From positions 44,778,294-44,842,293 of the forward strand of contig NC_079474.1 in NCBI RefSeq assembly GCF_026230105.1: a DNA stretch of 64,000 bases, written 5' to 3'. Source of the stretch: Diorhabda sublineata. Its lineage: Eukaryota > Arthropoda > Insecta > Coleoptera > Chrysomelidae. The notes beneath the pieces are model-generated. The model did not search any database. It saw only the letters and a program-made list of their open reading frames with translations, and had not been told where the DNA came from. The position numbers and the translations under genes are program-made. Below are positions 1 through 13,800 of the stretch, piece after piece. Position 1 is the stretch's first letter; each line of letters opens with the position of its first letter.

Positions 1-1208
1 CAACCTACGGTGATTGTGTTGCTCAAAATTGCGCGCCACTAATTACGATTACGAAGAGGGAGAGAACGAAAATAGTGACGAAGATGATGAAAATTTTTAA
101 AATAGTGTATTAAAAATGTATTCATATTCTTCCTTGTTATATAAAATAAAATATTAATGTAAAAAAATAATCTCGTAAATAATTTTTTCATTTATTTGTC
201 ATAATAGATGATTTATAGGGGTTGAACATTTCAAATACTCAAAAAGGATAAAAAAATTTGAAATAAACATAACAACGGACGAAATACATCAAGCAGTGTT
301 GAAAAATTATAAATATTATATTGAAGCATTAAACAATTTTTTTTTCAAACCTTAGAAGGTAGATTTTTAAGATAAGGGTGAGTCAAGTCAAATGTTCAGT
401 GATCTTTTAAGGAATGGTTCATCTATTGCGGTTTGTATCTAATATATATCCACTAGTTTATTGGGGGTGAATGTGATGCAATTATGAAAAAAGCTGATCT
501 GTTGTTTATGTTCATTTACACATGGTACAACTTTTTTCTAAATCTCTGTGGCAACTTTGGTTTGTCATTAAGTTGATTACTTTTTTGAATACTGAAAACA
601 ACAGTCATATTTACAAATAAGGTCAATTATAGAGGGGAGCTAAGTCAAAATAGATCATATTTTCTTTCTAAAAAACTCACCAACATATAAAATTACTTTC
701 TAATTCTAATCAGAGAAAAGTAGTAGGATATTACGAAAACCGATTTATTGCTTTTTCAATAGTTTTGTCTTTATTATTTTCTACAAAAGTTTTAACTCAA
801 CGGGGGGTGCTGAAAGATCTTTCAATGGTAGTTGTGGTAGGAGCTGAAGCTAAAAACATTTTTATTGTCTGGGAAGAACTGAGAAGTTATCTATTAACTC
901 AGTATGTTCAATATGTTCGAGTCTAGTCTATGCTCTTCGGATGTGCGTCCACTTCGTCTTCCTCCTTTTCAAAAACATCTGCAAACGCACAAATTAAAGC
1001 TACTACTCTTTCTATTTTCGAATCTTGTGAATACAAAAATAACACATAATTAAAAACAAATGTAGAATAAAATCGCTTAATGATAAGCATGGAAACGTCA
1101 TACGGAACGCTAAAAGTCAATACATTCTGAGAACTCTTTCAAGATTCGGAGCAATCCATATAACTAGCGAACACGTTCCATCCTTTTATAATTTTTTTTG
1201 TTTTACAG
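1..1208. other. annexin intron or 5' flank, no exon recognised
   Basis: This stretch precedes the first annexin exon in the window and is therefore probably intron. The first 100 bases read as the acidic tail of an open frame on the plus strand (residues NYDYEEGENENSDEDDENF then stop), which could be the end of a transposase or another gene. It is too short to name. A 65-codon minus-strand frame at 923-1120 has no recognisable family. Nothing else is supported. Confidence 0.4.
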
Positions 1209-3887
1209 TGTATTACCGTCCACTAGAAGAAGATTTGAGAAGTGACACTTCAGGAACATTCAAAAGAATGATGGTTTCATTATGCTGTGCAAACAGAGAT
1301 GAAAGCATGATGGTGGATCATCAAGCGGCTGCAGCAGACGCCCAGGCTTTACTTTCAGCAGGCGAACTACGGCTTGGTACCGACGAATCCGCTTTCAATG
1401 CTATTTTGTGCCAAAGAAACTACGCCCAGTTGGGACTTATATTTCAAGAATACGAAAAGTTATCTGGTAAGTTGAAAATTTGAATACTGTTTATGTATAT
1501 TTATAATATTTTTTAATTTATAGGAACGGACATCGAACAAACAATCAAAGGGGAATTCTCTGGTGATTCTGAAGAAGGTTTTCTGGCCATTATACGCGCT
1601 ATAAAAGATCAACCGACCTTCTTTGCCAGACAGTTACATCATGCTGTTTCCGGTATGGGTACAGATGATAGAAAATTAGTCCGTAACATAATTACAAGAT
1701 GTGAAATTGATATGGAAGAAATCAAAAGGGCCTATGAAGCTAAATACGGGGAGTCTTTAGGAGAGGCTATAAAAGTGAATAATTTTTTAAATATTCATTC
1801 TTATGAGTTAGAAATTTTAATTAAAATTTTATATTGTTTAAACAATTCCACAGCAATTATGGATTTTATTTATTCTGGCTATAAGGCTGGTTAATTAGGT
1901 ATCTTATTGATTCTCACTTGACATTTTTGTTTTAATTCTGCATTTTCTCTGTTTTTTTTTGTATTGATGATGAGGCCTCATCACGAACCACCGTGTTTGG
2001 CTGGTTTTCCGAATTCAATCGTGGTCGCCACTTTGCTACAGGACGAATTTCGTGGTTGTGAAAAAGATTTGTACGCGTTGGATACCGCATAATTTGACAA
2101 TCGCTCAAAAAAGCTCGTGTGCCTTGGTTCAAAAAACTGCTGACAGGTGACGAATTATGGATTCATGCATACGAACCCAAACTAAACGACCATCGACTGA
2201 ATGGGTCTTTCAAGACGAGCCAAATCCAACAAAACTAGTTCGCGAACAAAGCACTTCGAAGCAAATGTTTTATCGGAATAACTGGACATATCGCCACTGT
2301 TCCATTAGAGAAACGTAGAACGGTCGTTTTTGAATGGTACAGCAGCATTTTTTTTGCCAAAAATGTTTGAAAAAAATAAGGGAAATCAATCGCAGAAGAT
2401 GAATCAAACCCCACCACGTCAATGCGAGCTATCACACATCAGTTTAAACAAAATTTTTTTGAATTTTTGAACAGTCAAACCATCGAATTGATGGGTCTTT
2501 GTTTGGCACCCAATGATTTATTCTTTTTGCCGCATATCAAAAATAAATTGCGAGGTCAACGTTTTTCTACACCAGAAGAAGCGATTGATGCTTTCAAATC
2601 ACATATTTTGGAGGTATCTCAATCGACATGGAAAAAATAACTTAGACAACTGATTCAAACCAAGCATATCTGTATTGATCTTGATGGAGAATATTTTGCT
2701 TATAAGATTGGTTAATTCGTCCAGTGGGATATTTCTCCATTAGGTATCTTTCAAGTCCACTTGTTAACTTTGTTTTAAATTTGCATTTTCTTTTTGTAGT
2801 GTTTATTAAACTTTTATGATTTGGAGGTCTTGGTAAAGTACTTCAGTCACATGTCATAGAACATCTATTTATACCCTAGTGAAACCTAAAACTTTACTTG
2901 AATCTCCTATAAATAGATACCATATAGACCCATATTGGATTGATTACTGTCTGTTATAATGATATTTTGTCCTCTAATAACAAACTTTCTCAATTGAATA
3001 CACTTTTAATTATTTCTTTGAGGGATTTTTTCGTGTTTAAATTTGCAGTTATAAGCTTTGGAGTGAAGTCCCCAAAATGTCATATGAATAAAATATTTTC
3101 ATAAGAAAAATCGAATAATCCAAAATTTAATATTGTTTTATAGAAAGTACCGGGTGGGTAACTGAGATCGGCCGTCGGCCATATCTCTGGAACGGATTAT
3201 ATTATATTGTCAGAGAAAAAATTATAACAAAAATTTTATAAAATTTTTCATTTCACAACTTTTAGTCTCTTCAAATCATTTTTGAGTCGATTTCCAATTT
3301 ACATCGGGCGTGCGCTAACTCTTGATTATAATACTCGCTAATAAAATAAAAAATTATACGACTCGGGATTTTAATTATGAAATGAAAAACAAGTATTTAA
3401 AATTACCGTCCATGTAAAATGTTTTTTAAATAATTTACATTTATTTCTGATCCAAATGTAATTATTTATTAGTTAAATTAGTGTCCAATAAAAAATATTC
3501 TCCTCGGTCAGTTTCTAAAAGATCTGTATTATTTATAAAATTGTGAATTTAGGTTAGGCAACCTTATCTAAAAAAAAGGATTCTATGTTTTAATTTTTAC
3601 AAAGCGGATTGGGCATTAAATTCTTAATAAATTCGTCACGAGTTTGATTATATACTCGGACTACCTTTTCGTTTACCTGAAATATTACAAATCTCTTGAT
3701 TGAAATGAAAACAATCACAATTTTGGACCAACCTACGATTTTTGATTTAGTATTTAATAAAAGATTTTTGATATGAAATTTTTTTCAACTCACTCTGTAT
3801 TGAAGTAGTAAATATCGTTTTTTATTTCAGGATGATGCTTCCGGCGATTACAAGAAATGCCTACTTGCTTTGATTGGAGAATATTAA
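1209..3887 (+). CDS. annexin, 3' part (repeats 3 and 4)
   Basis: Exons read as 1209-1466, 1524-1774 and 3831-3887; phases join cleanly and the stop is TAA at 3885-3887. The first exon is entered through an acceptor at 1207-1208, so 5' exons lie outside the window. The roughly 187 residues cover the end of repeat 2 (SDTSGTFKRMMVSLCCANRD), repeat 3 with the type II calcium motif LGTDES and the FSGD box, and repeat 4 with SGMGTDD, ending in SGDYKKCLLALIGEY, the standard annexin C-terminus. Annexins bind acidic phospholipid in a calcium-dependent way at the cytoplasmic face of membranes. It resembles the insect B9/B10/B11 group but I cannot choose among them. The 2-kb last intron holds a mariner relic. 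Insect annexins can use alternative last exons; I saw no second one here. Confidence 0.93.
1860..1945 (+). repeat. copy of the mariner 3' tail, left of the relic
   Basis: The segment around 1860-1945 (end of a decayed frame, GGTTAATT, AGGTATCTTATTG, TTGTTTTAATTCTGCATTTT) resembles 2685-2800 at the right end of the mariner relic (GATTGGTTAATTCGTC, TTAGGTATCTTTCAAG, TTTGTTTTAAATTTGCATTT). The two flank the transposase remains in direct orientation, as if two elements inserted in tandem or the 3' tail was duplicated. Confidence 0.55.
1940..2720 (+). mobile_element. mariner transposase relic in the last annexin intron
   Basis: Broken plus-strand reading gives mariner transposase pieces in the right order. 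These are a helix-turn-helix end (FGWFSEFNRGR, about 2000-2035), HNLTIAQKRARV (about 2085), TGDELWIHAYEPKLNDHRL (about 2145), FGITGHIATVPLEKR-like residues (about 2270-2310), and the C-terminal part from 2422 with LAPNDLFFLPHIKNKLRGQR and ILEVSQSTWKK. There are stops, frameshifts and a shortened DDE region, so it is dead. Members of this family move by cut and paste at TA sites. A second decayed copy of the same lineage sits at about 61440-61760. Confidence 0.88.
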
Positions 3888-5985
3888 GCTTGCCAAATTT
3901 TGTCTAAATAATTTCGAGAACACCTTCTGAAGATATTTCCTATTACAACGAAAATATGCATTTCTATTAGATACCAGTAAATATTTTAAGAAAAAAATGG
4001 TGTTTGAAATCTTGTTATTTGAATTTGTTCTTAGATTTTTTCATGCAATGTTTTAGTAGATATCTCAAATAATACCAAAAATATATAGAATATATAAAAA
4101 AGTAGATAATTCATTTCACATTTATATCAACGCAATTTTTTTCATTCTGTGTCTATAAATAAGAAATTGTTTACTCAAGAATCATCTTCCTAATTTTGTC
4201 GTATAGAAAATCTGTCTCAGTTTTAATGTTAATTGTCTGGTCAAAACGCAAAGACTTCTTTGAACATTAAACAAAAATTTGTCACTATTTTTTTTAAATA
4301 TAATGTAAGACTTTGAAAAAAAAATTCCTTTTGAGCTAAGTGGCTAAAGATGAAATTAAAATTTATTAAAACTCATTTATAGACAATTAAAAATATTTCT
4401 CTAAAATTAAAATTCATAATTTAATATAAATAAAGTGAGTAGTAGCTGTAATTATCATCCCTTAGCTCTAGCCATAGTAAATTCTAAATTTTAATAATAG
4501 AGACAAAATGTAAAAGTACATTTTTGTGTAAAATTAAACCTTTTTTGTAACTATGTGTCCAAAATTTTTAAAAATATTTTTGACTTTTTAACTTATTTAA
4601 TTAATTTTTAACTTATATTTAACATTCAGGTAATCCAAAATTCGCAATTGAGAACCTATTATTACCCTTAAAGAGAATTTTTATTTTGCTAGAGCTTTTG
4701 AGATACTGTTTGATCCAAAACAAGTATAATAATAAAAATTGTACATGTTATGAATTACTTACTATTAAGAGCACTATAACTCACTCCCATATTTTAAAAT
4801 TAAATACCCCATATTGCAATTTATGGTTTTATTAATTTGTCACTATGATATTCCTAAAACTTGTTGTACGATTGCCAAATGTCTCGATTATATAATGTAC
4901 CTCTCATCTTGTGTATTAATTGTGATTTTGCAGATTATATAGAAAATTTATATTTATATCATGTATTTATGGCGTAAATAAAGTATATGAAAGTTAGTGT
5001 GTTATTTTTGTTACTTTGCCAACATTTCCATTTCGGACTGAACGATAGAATCAGTCAGCACCAGTGAACCATAATAAACAAGATATTTCTGGTTTCATCA
5101 AACGCTAATGGACTTATCGAAACATATTAAGGACCCAATTTACAAGAGTTCATAATTGAGGGAAGAGAATAGACTTATAGAAACATATTTAGCAGACAAT
5201 TTACAAGAGTTCATAATTGTGAATAATTCAAATAATTAATAAAACAATAAAAACGCTACTAAAATATCCTTTAATTATACCAAAATTAATTTTTTATGTG
5301 TGAGGAAAATGTTTTTCTAATAATCTCATCTTCGATTCAAGGCTATTGGATATCCGGGACAATCTTTATATATAACCATTACGTTATCCTGTATAAATGA
5401 AAAATATTGTAACTCACATACAAAAAAACAGGAGAAATCTATCATACCACCTGTGATTAGTGGGCGTTATATTTTAATTGAATGCATCTTCTCACCTACG
5501 AAATGTCAGTAATTTTCCTCTATTACTTGCCTCTGTATAATAAGATAAATGTGAAGACTTGACAGTCACCTAATTTCGCAGTTTTTGGTTTACAAACATT
5601 TCTTGGAGCGTAAAATAAAAATGTTTAACATTAATTCGAAACAACACAGCAACAGTGTAGAGACAGGTGCAGAAAAGTATTTTTAGACTATATAAAATTC
5701 AGACTTTTATTTCATTCGGTTGTGGGATATGCAAGAGTGAATTTTGAAAGCTGAGATTTGTTTTATTTCAGTGGACTGTTACAGTCCAATTCATAGGCTA
5801 ATGAAGTGGGAGAAAAAATATTTTTTATTGTGAATAATCAAATTGACAGAATTTGATAATTAATTGGAAACAGCTACTTATAATTTAAATTTAGGCCAGC
5901 TTGTTTATAATAAACTGTCTATTAAATATTATTTCCCGAACAACCAAAAATTCTTTATTATTCATTAAAAAAAAGCTGGTAATTA
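3888..5985. other. annexin 3' UTR and AT-rich intergenic sequence
   Basis: This follows the annexin stop. AATAAA signals occur at about 4429 and 4976, so the transcript probably ends within the first kilobase. The remainder is AT-rich with no coding signal or repeat that I recognise. Confidence 0.5.
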
Positions 5986-5989
5986 AGTA

Positions 5990-6400
5990 AGAAATTGAAT
6001 TGAAAAAATTATACATCCTTCATGACAGTGGTTGCCAAACTTTTGCCATAAGAAACTTTCAAATTACCTTGGGGAAACAACAAATAGAAATGGACAAAGA
6101 ATGCTGGAGTTTTGTCAAATAAATAAATTACTGATTGGAAATACTTTATGGCCTCGACAATTAGACGAGAGATACACATTTGTAGCTGAAAGTAATGGGG
6201 ACAAAAGTATAAAAAACTATATTGTACAAACAAAAAAAATTCCATTATAACGGAAATGGGAACACAACTTAGTAATAGGCAAGTATCAGTAAAAATAGAT
6301 TAAGAAGAATATCAGAAAATAACACATAGATAATTCAGTGATTTAAATAAAGAATCCCGAAACTGGAATTAGGAAGACAGATGGAAAAAATATAAAGTTC
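5990..6400 (+). mobile_element. LINE fragment, endonuclease region (RTE/CR1-like)
   Basis: The plus-strand reading from about 6060 has NRNGQRMLEFCQINKLLIGN and then TLWPRQLDERYTFVAES, the pattern of the C-terminal part of the apurinic endonuclease of non-LTR retrotransposons (ENG-RLIEFC---L-IGNT--). It continues after a stop near 6250 as decayed linker with RQVSVKID and DLNKESRNWN. No reverse transcriptase follows. This is a truncated dead copy; the LINE family assignment is approximate. Confidence 0.72.
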
Positions 6401-6576
6401 AACCCCGTGTGTATCAAACCAGGTTTTGTCCAAATACTTCCGAAGCGCATCTCCCTCAATGAATTTAAATAAATATATGAACCGAAAAACAAATTAAAAT
6501 AATATTTTGATTACAACATTGTGTGCCGCCACTGTTAACACTGAAAAACAAAATGAAATATTTCGTTCACTGCAAA

Positions 6577-7740
6577 TAGGGTTGCCAGGTCGTCAAACCT
6601 AATAGCCGGACAGACCAGCTAGTTTCACCGGACATTTTGTCTCATTATTAATAGGTACGACAAAAAAATTGTTAAATAAATAAATCTTTTCTGATTATCA
6701 TAAATCTTGTCCAGTTCTGGCGAAATAATAAATAAAAACGAATGCCAAATCAGTCTTAGGTAGGTACTTTATTAATTATAATTAATCAAATAGTCATCAC
6801 TCAAAATGAAATTCTAGATACTTAAACATTTATTAACATTTTAATTCTTCTTATGGAAGGCACAAAGACTTTTTTTAATGAAAAAAAAAATAATCAAAAA
6901 CTTCTTCTCTTTAAGTTAAACAATAAAACAAAAAAACTTCTTCTCTTTGAATTATACAATAAAAATAATTAATTAATTTAATTAAATGAAATTTTTTTTG
7001 ATTTTAATTCTACAACCAACATTTTGGCAACAGTGTTAACATGTAAACTGTTGCGTTCTTCCGTCCATTGCTGACCTATCGAGAAAAAAGCTCTTTCAAC
7101 GTTTGCGTTTTGTCCTGGAATAGCAAAGTGATACTGACGATTAGTTAGGAATTCAGAAAAGCAATCTTGACTTATCATCGATTGAAAATAGGTTATTCAT
7201 ATCTTATGTACTAACAGCTTCTTACAATCAACGTTTCCTTTGTTAATGTTCAACAAAGGATTTTGCAGTTGGTCAAAACATTCACTATCGTCAATTTTGA
7301 CGTTGTATTGTGATTCCATTCAGGAACATCTTTTAAAGTCATTCAAGTGAATTGTTTTGTGTCTTTGTATAACTGTTCGTAAATATTTTACGGCAATAAT
7401 GTCCATATTTTTAATATCCTCTTTGAATGCAGTCACCTGTACAGAATTTTCGTTGTTCTCCTTGAATATCCCAAAATGGAAGTCACTTCCAGTGGGCAAA
7501 AGTCAAAAGTTCAATTCGTGCATTTATGTTATTCATTTACAGAAACATCAGCCTTATCTGTATCTTCGATGTAGTTTTGATAAATGGCCATGAAAGAATG
7601 AACAGCCAACTAATAGCCTTTGTTAAGGTCTTTTTCAAAAAAATCACTAAAATTATTCTTTTCCTTTTTTTGGGAGATACGATTTGGGAGGTGCAAACAT
7701 TTGTAAAAATTTTTCTATATCTGGAACGGAAGACTTAGTG
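6577..7740 (-). mobile_element. hAT transposon relic, 3' end
   Basis: On the minus strand, 7178 to 6978 reads as the hAT C-terminal dimerisation domain: IPGQNANVERAFFSIGQQWT then ERNSLHVNTVAKMLVVELK. Upstream minus-strand sequence up to about 7740 carries decayed transposase with stops. The sequence TAGGGTTGCCAGGTCG at 6577 looks like a hAT-type terminal inverted repeat (CAGGGTTGCCA-like) and may mark the 3' end. The opposite end was not found. Confidence 0.72.
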
Positions 7741-10200
7741 AACGTATCTTTGAACGATAAAGTATTTGTCTAAAATGAATGTTCAATTCTAAGCTAATAC
7801 TTTTGAGTTTTTCTGTACGTTTGGTGAATGTAGCAAAATGATTAAAATATACCACTATGTGTTCTTCGGCAACATTTTCATTTCTTACTTACGTAAAATT
7901 CACTACTTTTGTATATCAGTTTTGCGTTAGGAATTCTTTGATATTTTTACAATACTTCAAGTGAGAATATATTAAGTATAACATTGACAACATTTTATTA
8001 GGTGTTACTGATGTACATAAAATCATAATAAAATTGAAACAAAATATCTATTTGACCGGTAACTTTTAAGTAATTTTCTAGTTGTTTATATCGAAATTTG
8101 GATACTACCCAATAATTTAAAAAGATTTTCTTTTGTTCTTGTCATGAAAATACGATTACTACTTTTTCTTGGTAAACAAAACAGCACATAGAAAAATAAG
8201 AGTAAAATTAGATTTCGACATTAAATATCAACTAAAATTGCAAAATTTCCCGCAAATGGCTCGTTATAAACGACTACAATTTCTATTATTGTCCAAAAAG
8301 AGATATGGGAAATGCTTGGAACTGTTATTATTGAGGAAAAATATATTTTTCCATTCTGCTTTTATTTATTCAAGAAGTATAAAAAAACGGGCTTAGAAAT
8401 GGATTTTATTTCGTGGTAAACAACCAGTACATAGAAAATAAGAGAAAACACATTTTTTCAAGAAATCATTTCAAGAATATTTTTTTATGTTTCATTATTA
8501 AATGAATATTTTCTGATTGTCTACAAGTAAAAATAACCAGAGTCTCAATTCATAGCAAATAAAGTTTGCTTTTGTACATTTTATAATCAAAAATAAATAT
8601 TTTACTACATTGGATGACAGATTGAGGAGCAACTGTTTTATCACGCAAGAGACAGGGTTAGAGGGTGTGGAGAGGGGTTAGTAGGTTGCGCCAGTAGAAT
8701 GACTGCGAGCATTACTAAGAAACGACATCATATTATGTGTTACGCGAAATATTTACAAAAAGTGTAAAAATTATCCACTCTACTTAGAGTCCCGTTCGAA
8801 AAAGTATATAAACTTTATAAGAGACTACGTTGAACAATAAAAAAGATTGTGGAAAAAAATCTTGTTTCTATCTCTTACCTAGTTCACACGATTCGAATAG
8901 AATGGCTAATCGGCCTAGTAACTTTCCAAATACTTTACTAGACCTAGATTTCGGACCGTAGCTGATGATAGAAAGTTTCAGTTTTAATATTTTAATCTTA
9001 TATAATGGCTCCCCAAGAGTTTAAAGCTCTTGACAAGAAAGTGTTTTTAAAAAAGCTTAAGAAAAAGTAAATGAAGTTGTGGAATAGGAAATTAACAAAG
9101 AACCTGCAGTAACGATTGAAAATTGATTAAAAAAAGAGCCACTCTTGGAAGTAGTCTCTTGCTACTCGAACTCGTCGTAGAAGATGTGTAAGAGTACAGA
9201 AGCATTAATTGCCTAGGTATAAACTTACAAACTCCACTGTCTTCTCTTCAGTTCACTTTTTTTCTAAATTTCCAGTAAAACCAACTAAAAACCCAATAAA
9301 ATAATTAACCACAGGACAAAATCTTCACCTAACCTAGAAACTGAACAGAGAACAGACGTTTCTCTAGGGAAAATTGGTGTGAAAAATGAACCTAATTCGC
9401 TCATTTCCTCGAATATGTCGTCAAACGAACTCGAGTGAACGTTCTTTTCGCGTTCATACGTTTCATTTTTCGATTTTTAGTTCATTCGGAGTGCGAGTGA
9501 TCGATGCCGAATACCGAAATCCAACATCGCTGGATTGGTTAACTAATAAATTCATTTATCACTTTTGATTCATTTAATGCCTAGACGTTTCATTCTTAAT
9601 GAAAGATGCTGAATGAAAGACAGAAATGAATAAAAAGTGAATCGTCTGATATCACCTTTAGTGACCAATTTTGCCCAATCGCTTGTTACTCGACTCCACG
9701 ATCTGTCTATATTAAGTATGCGAGTGTCAACTCGCTCAATCCATTTGACCCGCGTAAACCATACTTTAGGTCGGAAACTTTAGACAACTTCCAAATTATC
9801 TTAACAACCAAATAACATATCACACGTTTTTCATTCTACAATTACTTTTCCCTTGGTATAGAATTGTAGTTGGGTTACTGCAGAAAAGCAAATGAAAAAT
9901 TCATTTTTGTTTAATTTATAATTATTATAGAAAATTTTTTGTTTATTAATAGTATCCGTTGAAATTATAATAATTCTTTTTCCGAAAAATAAAATTGTTG
10001 TTGCACATTTATTTTTGTTTTTGTCAAATTTATATACATCTGGAATCGCAGTTTCGTACAAAATTAGTTATTTTCGAAAAGTAACAGTTCCATCTCTGAT
10101 GAAAATTTAGTTCTGGAAAACAGTAAGACCAGTGGGGTCTATATAACCATTAAACTCAAGAATTATAGCCTTCAAATTCGTAAATCGTTCATCTCGTAAA
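7740..10200. other. intergenic AT-rich sequence
   Basis: There is no convincing gene. A tail resembling the last codons of a mariner transposase (RDYVEQ then stop) occurs near 8818-8840 but is too short to call. The 60-codon frame at 9386-9568 has no family. Confidence 0.4.
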
Positions 10201-10215
10201 ATTTATTTCGGGAAA

Positions 10216-10250
10216 TATATAAGAGCAGAAGAAGATCTGTTTCAATCAGT
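10216..10250 (+). promoter_or_regulatory. TpnC: troponin C core promoter: TATA box and initiator
   Basis: TATATAAG at 10216-10223 is followed by an insect initiator TCAGTA with its A at 10248. That puts the TATA start 32 bp upstream of the predicted start site, the canonical spacing. The 5' UTR would be 10248-10321, leading directly to the troponin C start codon. This is read from sequence only. Confidence 0.75.
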
Positions 10251-10321
10251 AGGCGTATACTCCCCCAACATTACAGTCATTATAAATTTTGTATTGTTTG
10301 AGTGCAGCTCTTTCTCCCGCA

Positions 10322-10808
10322 ATGTCTGCTGTAAGTGATATTTCAATAATCTAGTATTTGTTTGAATTTTAGTGAAATATATGTTTGTGCTGTGAAGTGT
10401 GATGCTATTGGATATCGGCTCATTAATAATACCAACTTTAATAATAGGCTTACATTAAAAATTATATTAATGCTAGTAACACAAATGTAAGTGCTTTTTA
10501 ATGGACATTTTTTCTTCGACCAATGCTCCTTCTATCGCTTATAAAAGTCCGCGAAACACGATCCTACTATTTCCATATATTTTGATCGCTTCTTCAGACA
10601 TAACTGATTACCAATGATTTTGTTGCCAAAAATTGCAAATTACAAAAAGCCGGCTCTCAATATTTATTTTATTTTTATCATATTTTGACGGTTATTAGTG
10701 GGATTTGAAAATATTACTAAAGCTAACAAGCCTTACATATATTTTGGTTATTTCATTAAAACTGTAAGAAAATTATTATTTTCATCGGGTGATAAATGTA
10801 ACCAATTT

Positions 10809-10869
<61 letters not shown>

Positions 10870-13800
10870 GAGATCCTGGAGTAAAATAAAATCCATTTTT
10901 AATTAATTTATTAACGCAATTGGAAAGTGAACCCAAAATGTCGGCTATAATAATCTAGAAATACGAGAGTTTCCCACCTAACAAGACTTTTTCATAACTA
11001 TTTTGATTTTTCAACATCCTTTCGTCTTCTTGATTTACCCTTTAGAAGACACAATCCAATGACTATCCCAAAAAACGATCGTCATCGCTTTTCAGACAGA
11101 TAAAATCATATTTATTTTTTTAGGAGCATGTTTGCAATCTACTATCTTAACTGTTTCATCGTTCCAGATGTAATGGTGGATCGATGCAAGGAATTATACT
11201 TTTTGATTAAGACGTGGTATCCAACAAGTGGATAATTAACGCATTATTTATTCCTCAGTTAGTGTATGGCAAATGCATTCTTTTGATTTTTTTGGACAAA
11301 TAGTCTCTTCAATCCTTTTAACCTTTATCCGACGATGGCAGTTGCAAGGTTTGACCGTTCCTAACCCTTGTAGTCATCCAAACTGATACCGCCAAGTTTG
11401 AATTTAGCTGCCCAAAATTTTACGATAGTAAATGATAGTGTAGAGGTTCCGTATACATGTCTGATACATTTTTTCGACTCACTCATACGATTATCGAACA
11501 GAAACAAACCACTAACTATCCAAAATGACCGAAATTTCAGTAAAAATCTCTTAACGTGTGCTCTAATAAATGTCAATTTATTTTGACAAGTCTTGACATC
11601 TTCAGGTTAATAACGGACATTTTTTAAACAACCCTTGTAGTCTATCATCTTCCAACGTGTTTGTACAATAATTCTTATTTTATTAAATTCCCCTCAAATT
11701 TAACAAAAACAGTGATTTTGACAATTCTTGGAAACTAATTTAGATTTAGCGCTACATAGGCATTCTACCACCCCCTACACTCCTGTAGCCCCTTTCTAAA
11801 CCTGTCACTTGTATGGTAAAGTCTTGCTCCGTACACATGTTTGATATGTTTTTTCCATTTTCAGAAAAAGCAACGACTAACTCATATGATTATCAAACAG
11901 AAACTAACCACTAACTACCCAAAATGACTGAAATTTCAGTAAAATCTTTCAACGTGTGCGCTAATAAATGTCAATTTATTTTGACAACTATTGACATCTT
12001 CAGGTTAAAGTTGGAAACTTTTCAGACAACCCTTGTAGTCTATAACCATCTAATGCGTTTGTGCAATTGTTACATGATAATTTAAGTGTCACTAGACAGA
12101 GTTTTATATTTGACGACGAGCTGAATTTTTTAGGTCTTACTTTATCGATTTCGCCACAAATTTTGACAATGTTTGGAAACTATTTTAGATTTAGCGCAAC
12201 ACAGGCATTCTACCACCCCTTACACTCTTGTAACCCCTTTCTAAACCTGCCACTTGCATAATAAAGCCCTTGCTTCTTGATTTGTGAGCTAATATAGTAA
12301 AATAATTATTTTTCATTGTAAAATGTACAAAAGCAAATTTCATTTGCATTTAATTAAGCGTCTGGTTGAAGACACGTAAATCCATCAAAAATTTTTCACA
12401 TTATATTGGAATGAGGATCATGAATGAGCTAGTTGTTGTAAGGTATGCCGCCAAGAGCTCTTTTTTTGTACTGTATTAGCAAAATGATTGATCGTCTTCT
12501 AGACACAATGACCACAAATTGGAAATAAACGCTTGTGTTTGGATACTGCGAAGAAATACGTTAAGATCATCAAATTTGGTTGATGTAGAATTAACAAGCA
12601 ACAAGTTTTCCAAATTATTTCAAAAACCTTCTGTGAGTGATTTAATGCCTTTTACTTAATACGACACAAACATGAGACAAGCAAAACAAAATTAAGGGTG
12701 ACTTACAAAAGTTTGGAATCCTTCTCCAGACCTTGTATTGACAGTAAGGACTTCTTAGATGACTAAATTTCACAATCATTTCCTTTGACCCAAGCTCAGG
12801 AATATACAATTCAAGGCTTATCCTATTAGCAGCAACTGTGCGCAAATCTTTACCACGGTATTCATCTATAGTTGGGTCATACATTTTTTCATTGAATATT
12901 ACTCAAAACAAGTTTGGGTTCATTGTCAATGAACTTAGCATTGTATTTATAACTCCAAGCTGTTGTTCCGACATCTTGAAACGACACGTTTGATCCAAAC
13001 GTATTTCATGAAAGCGTGACTCACCTTCACGTATCATACCCCTTGCGAATGTACCAGAACTTTCTAGGACAAGTAACTTCTACAATAATTTAAGCTGGTG
13101 GGACATTTAAGATAAGTTGAGAGAATTTGTAAGGATGTCGATCAATATCTATAAAAGTGTCGTTCGATAATTTAGTATTCGTTGCGGAATTAATCAGGAA
13201 CGTAATTGCTGTTTCCTTCGAGCAATTTGATATTCCAAGTTTTCATTAACACTATCTTATACAAAAAAAAATGATTCTGAGACATAAATCGAAAACTCTA
13301 TTTTTTGACATGTGAATTTCCACGACCGAAAATTTCGAAATTTTAATAGCAATTTCAACGTAGCTTTTCTCACTTTTGTAATGGATTTTCAAAATGACGA
13401 TTCGTTATTAAATTGTGTGACGGTTTGTTTTTATCAAAATATTTTGATCCAAAGTTTCTATTTTCAGGTTATTTATAGCGACCAATTATTTTTGCAAATA
13501 ATACGTTTGTTAGTGAAATTCACTAAAAATCTTTTTTATTTTTAAATTCAAGCAGACAAATCATAATTTCGGAGTGATTAGTTTTCAACATGTTGAGAAA
13601 ATAATCAATTGATGATTTTAAAATAAAAGTCGTTCAACTTAGAGTTTGAAAACTGACGTGTTTCGTTTATTTTGAAAGTATTTTCTTTGAAGTTTTCATA
13701 TAATATAATAAACAAATGACACGACTATTCGACTATCGTTCATTTAACTTCGAATATCCACTTCGAAAAAAAAAAAAAGCTTTCTGATACTTGGGAACGT

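Noticed and set aside
8790..8880. Possible mariner tail (RDYVEQ then stop)
   Set aside because: Only six residues match; no other transposase sequence is nearby, so chance cannot be excluded.
10698..10936. Two opposing frames rich in RERERE and SLSLSL
   Set aside because: Both are translations of the AG microsatellite.
12642..12884. Minus-strand frame with YDPTIDEY
   Set aside because: It resembles the Ras switch motif by a few residues only; the rest shows no GTPase motif and there are no G-box sequences.
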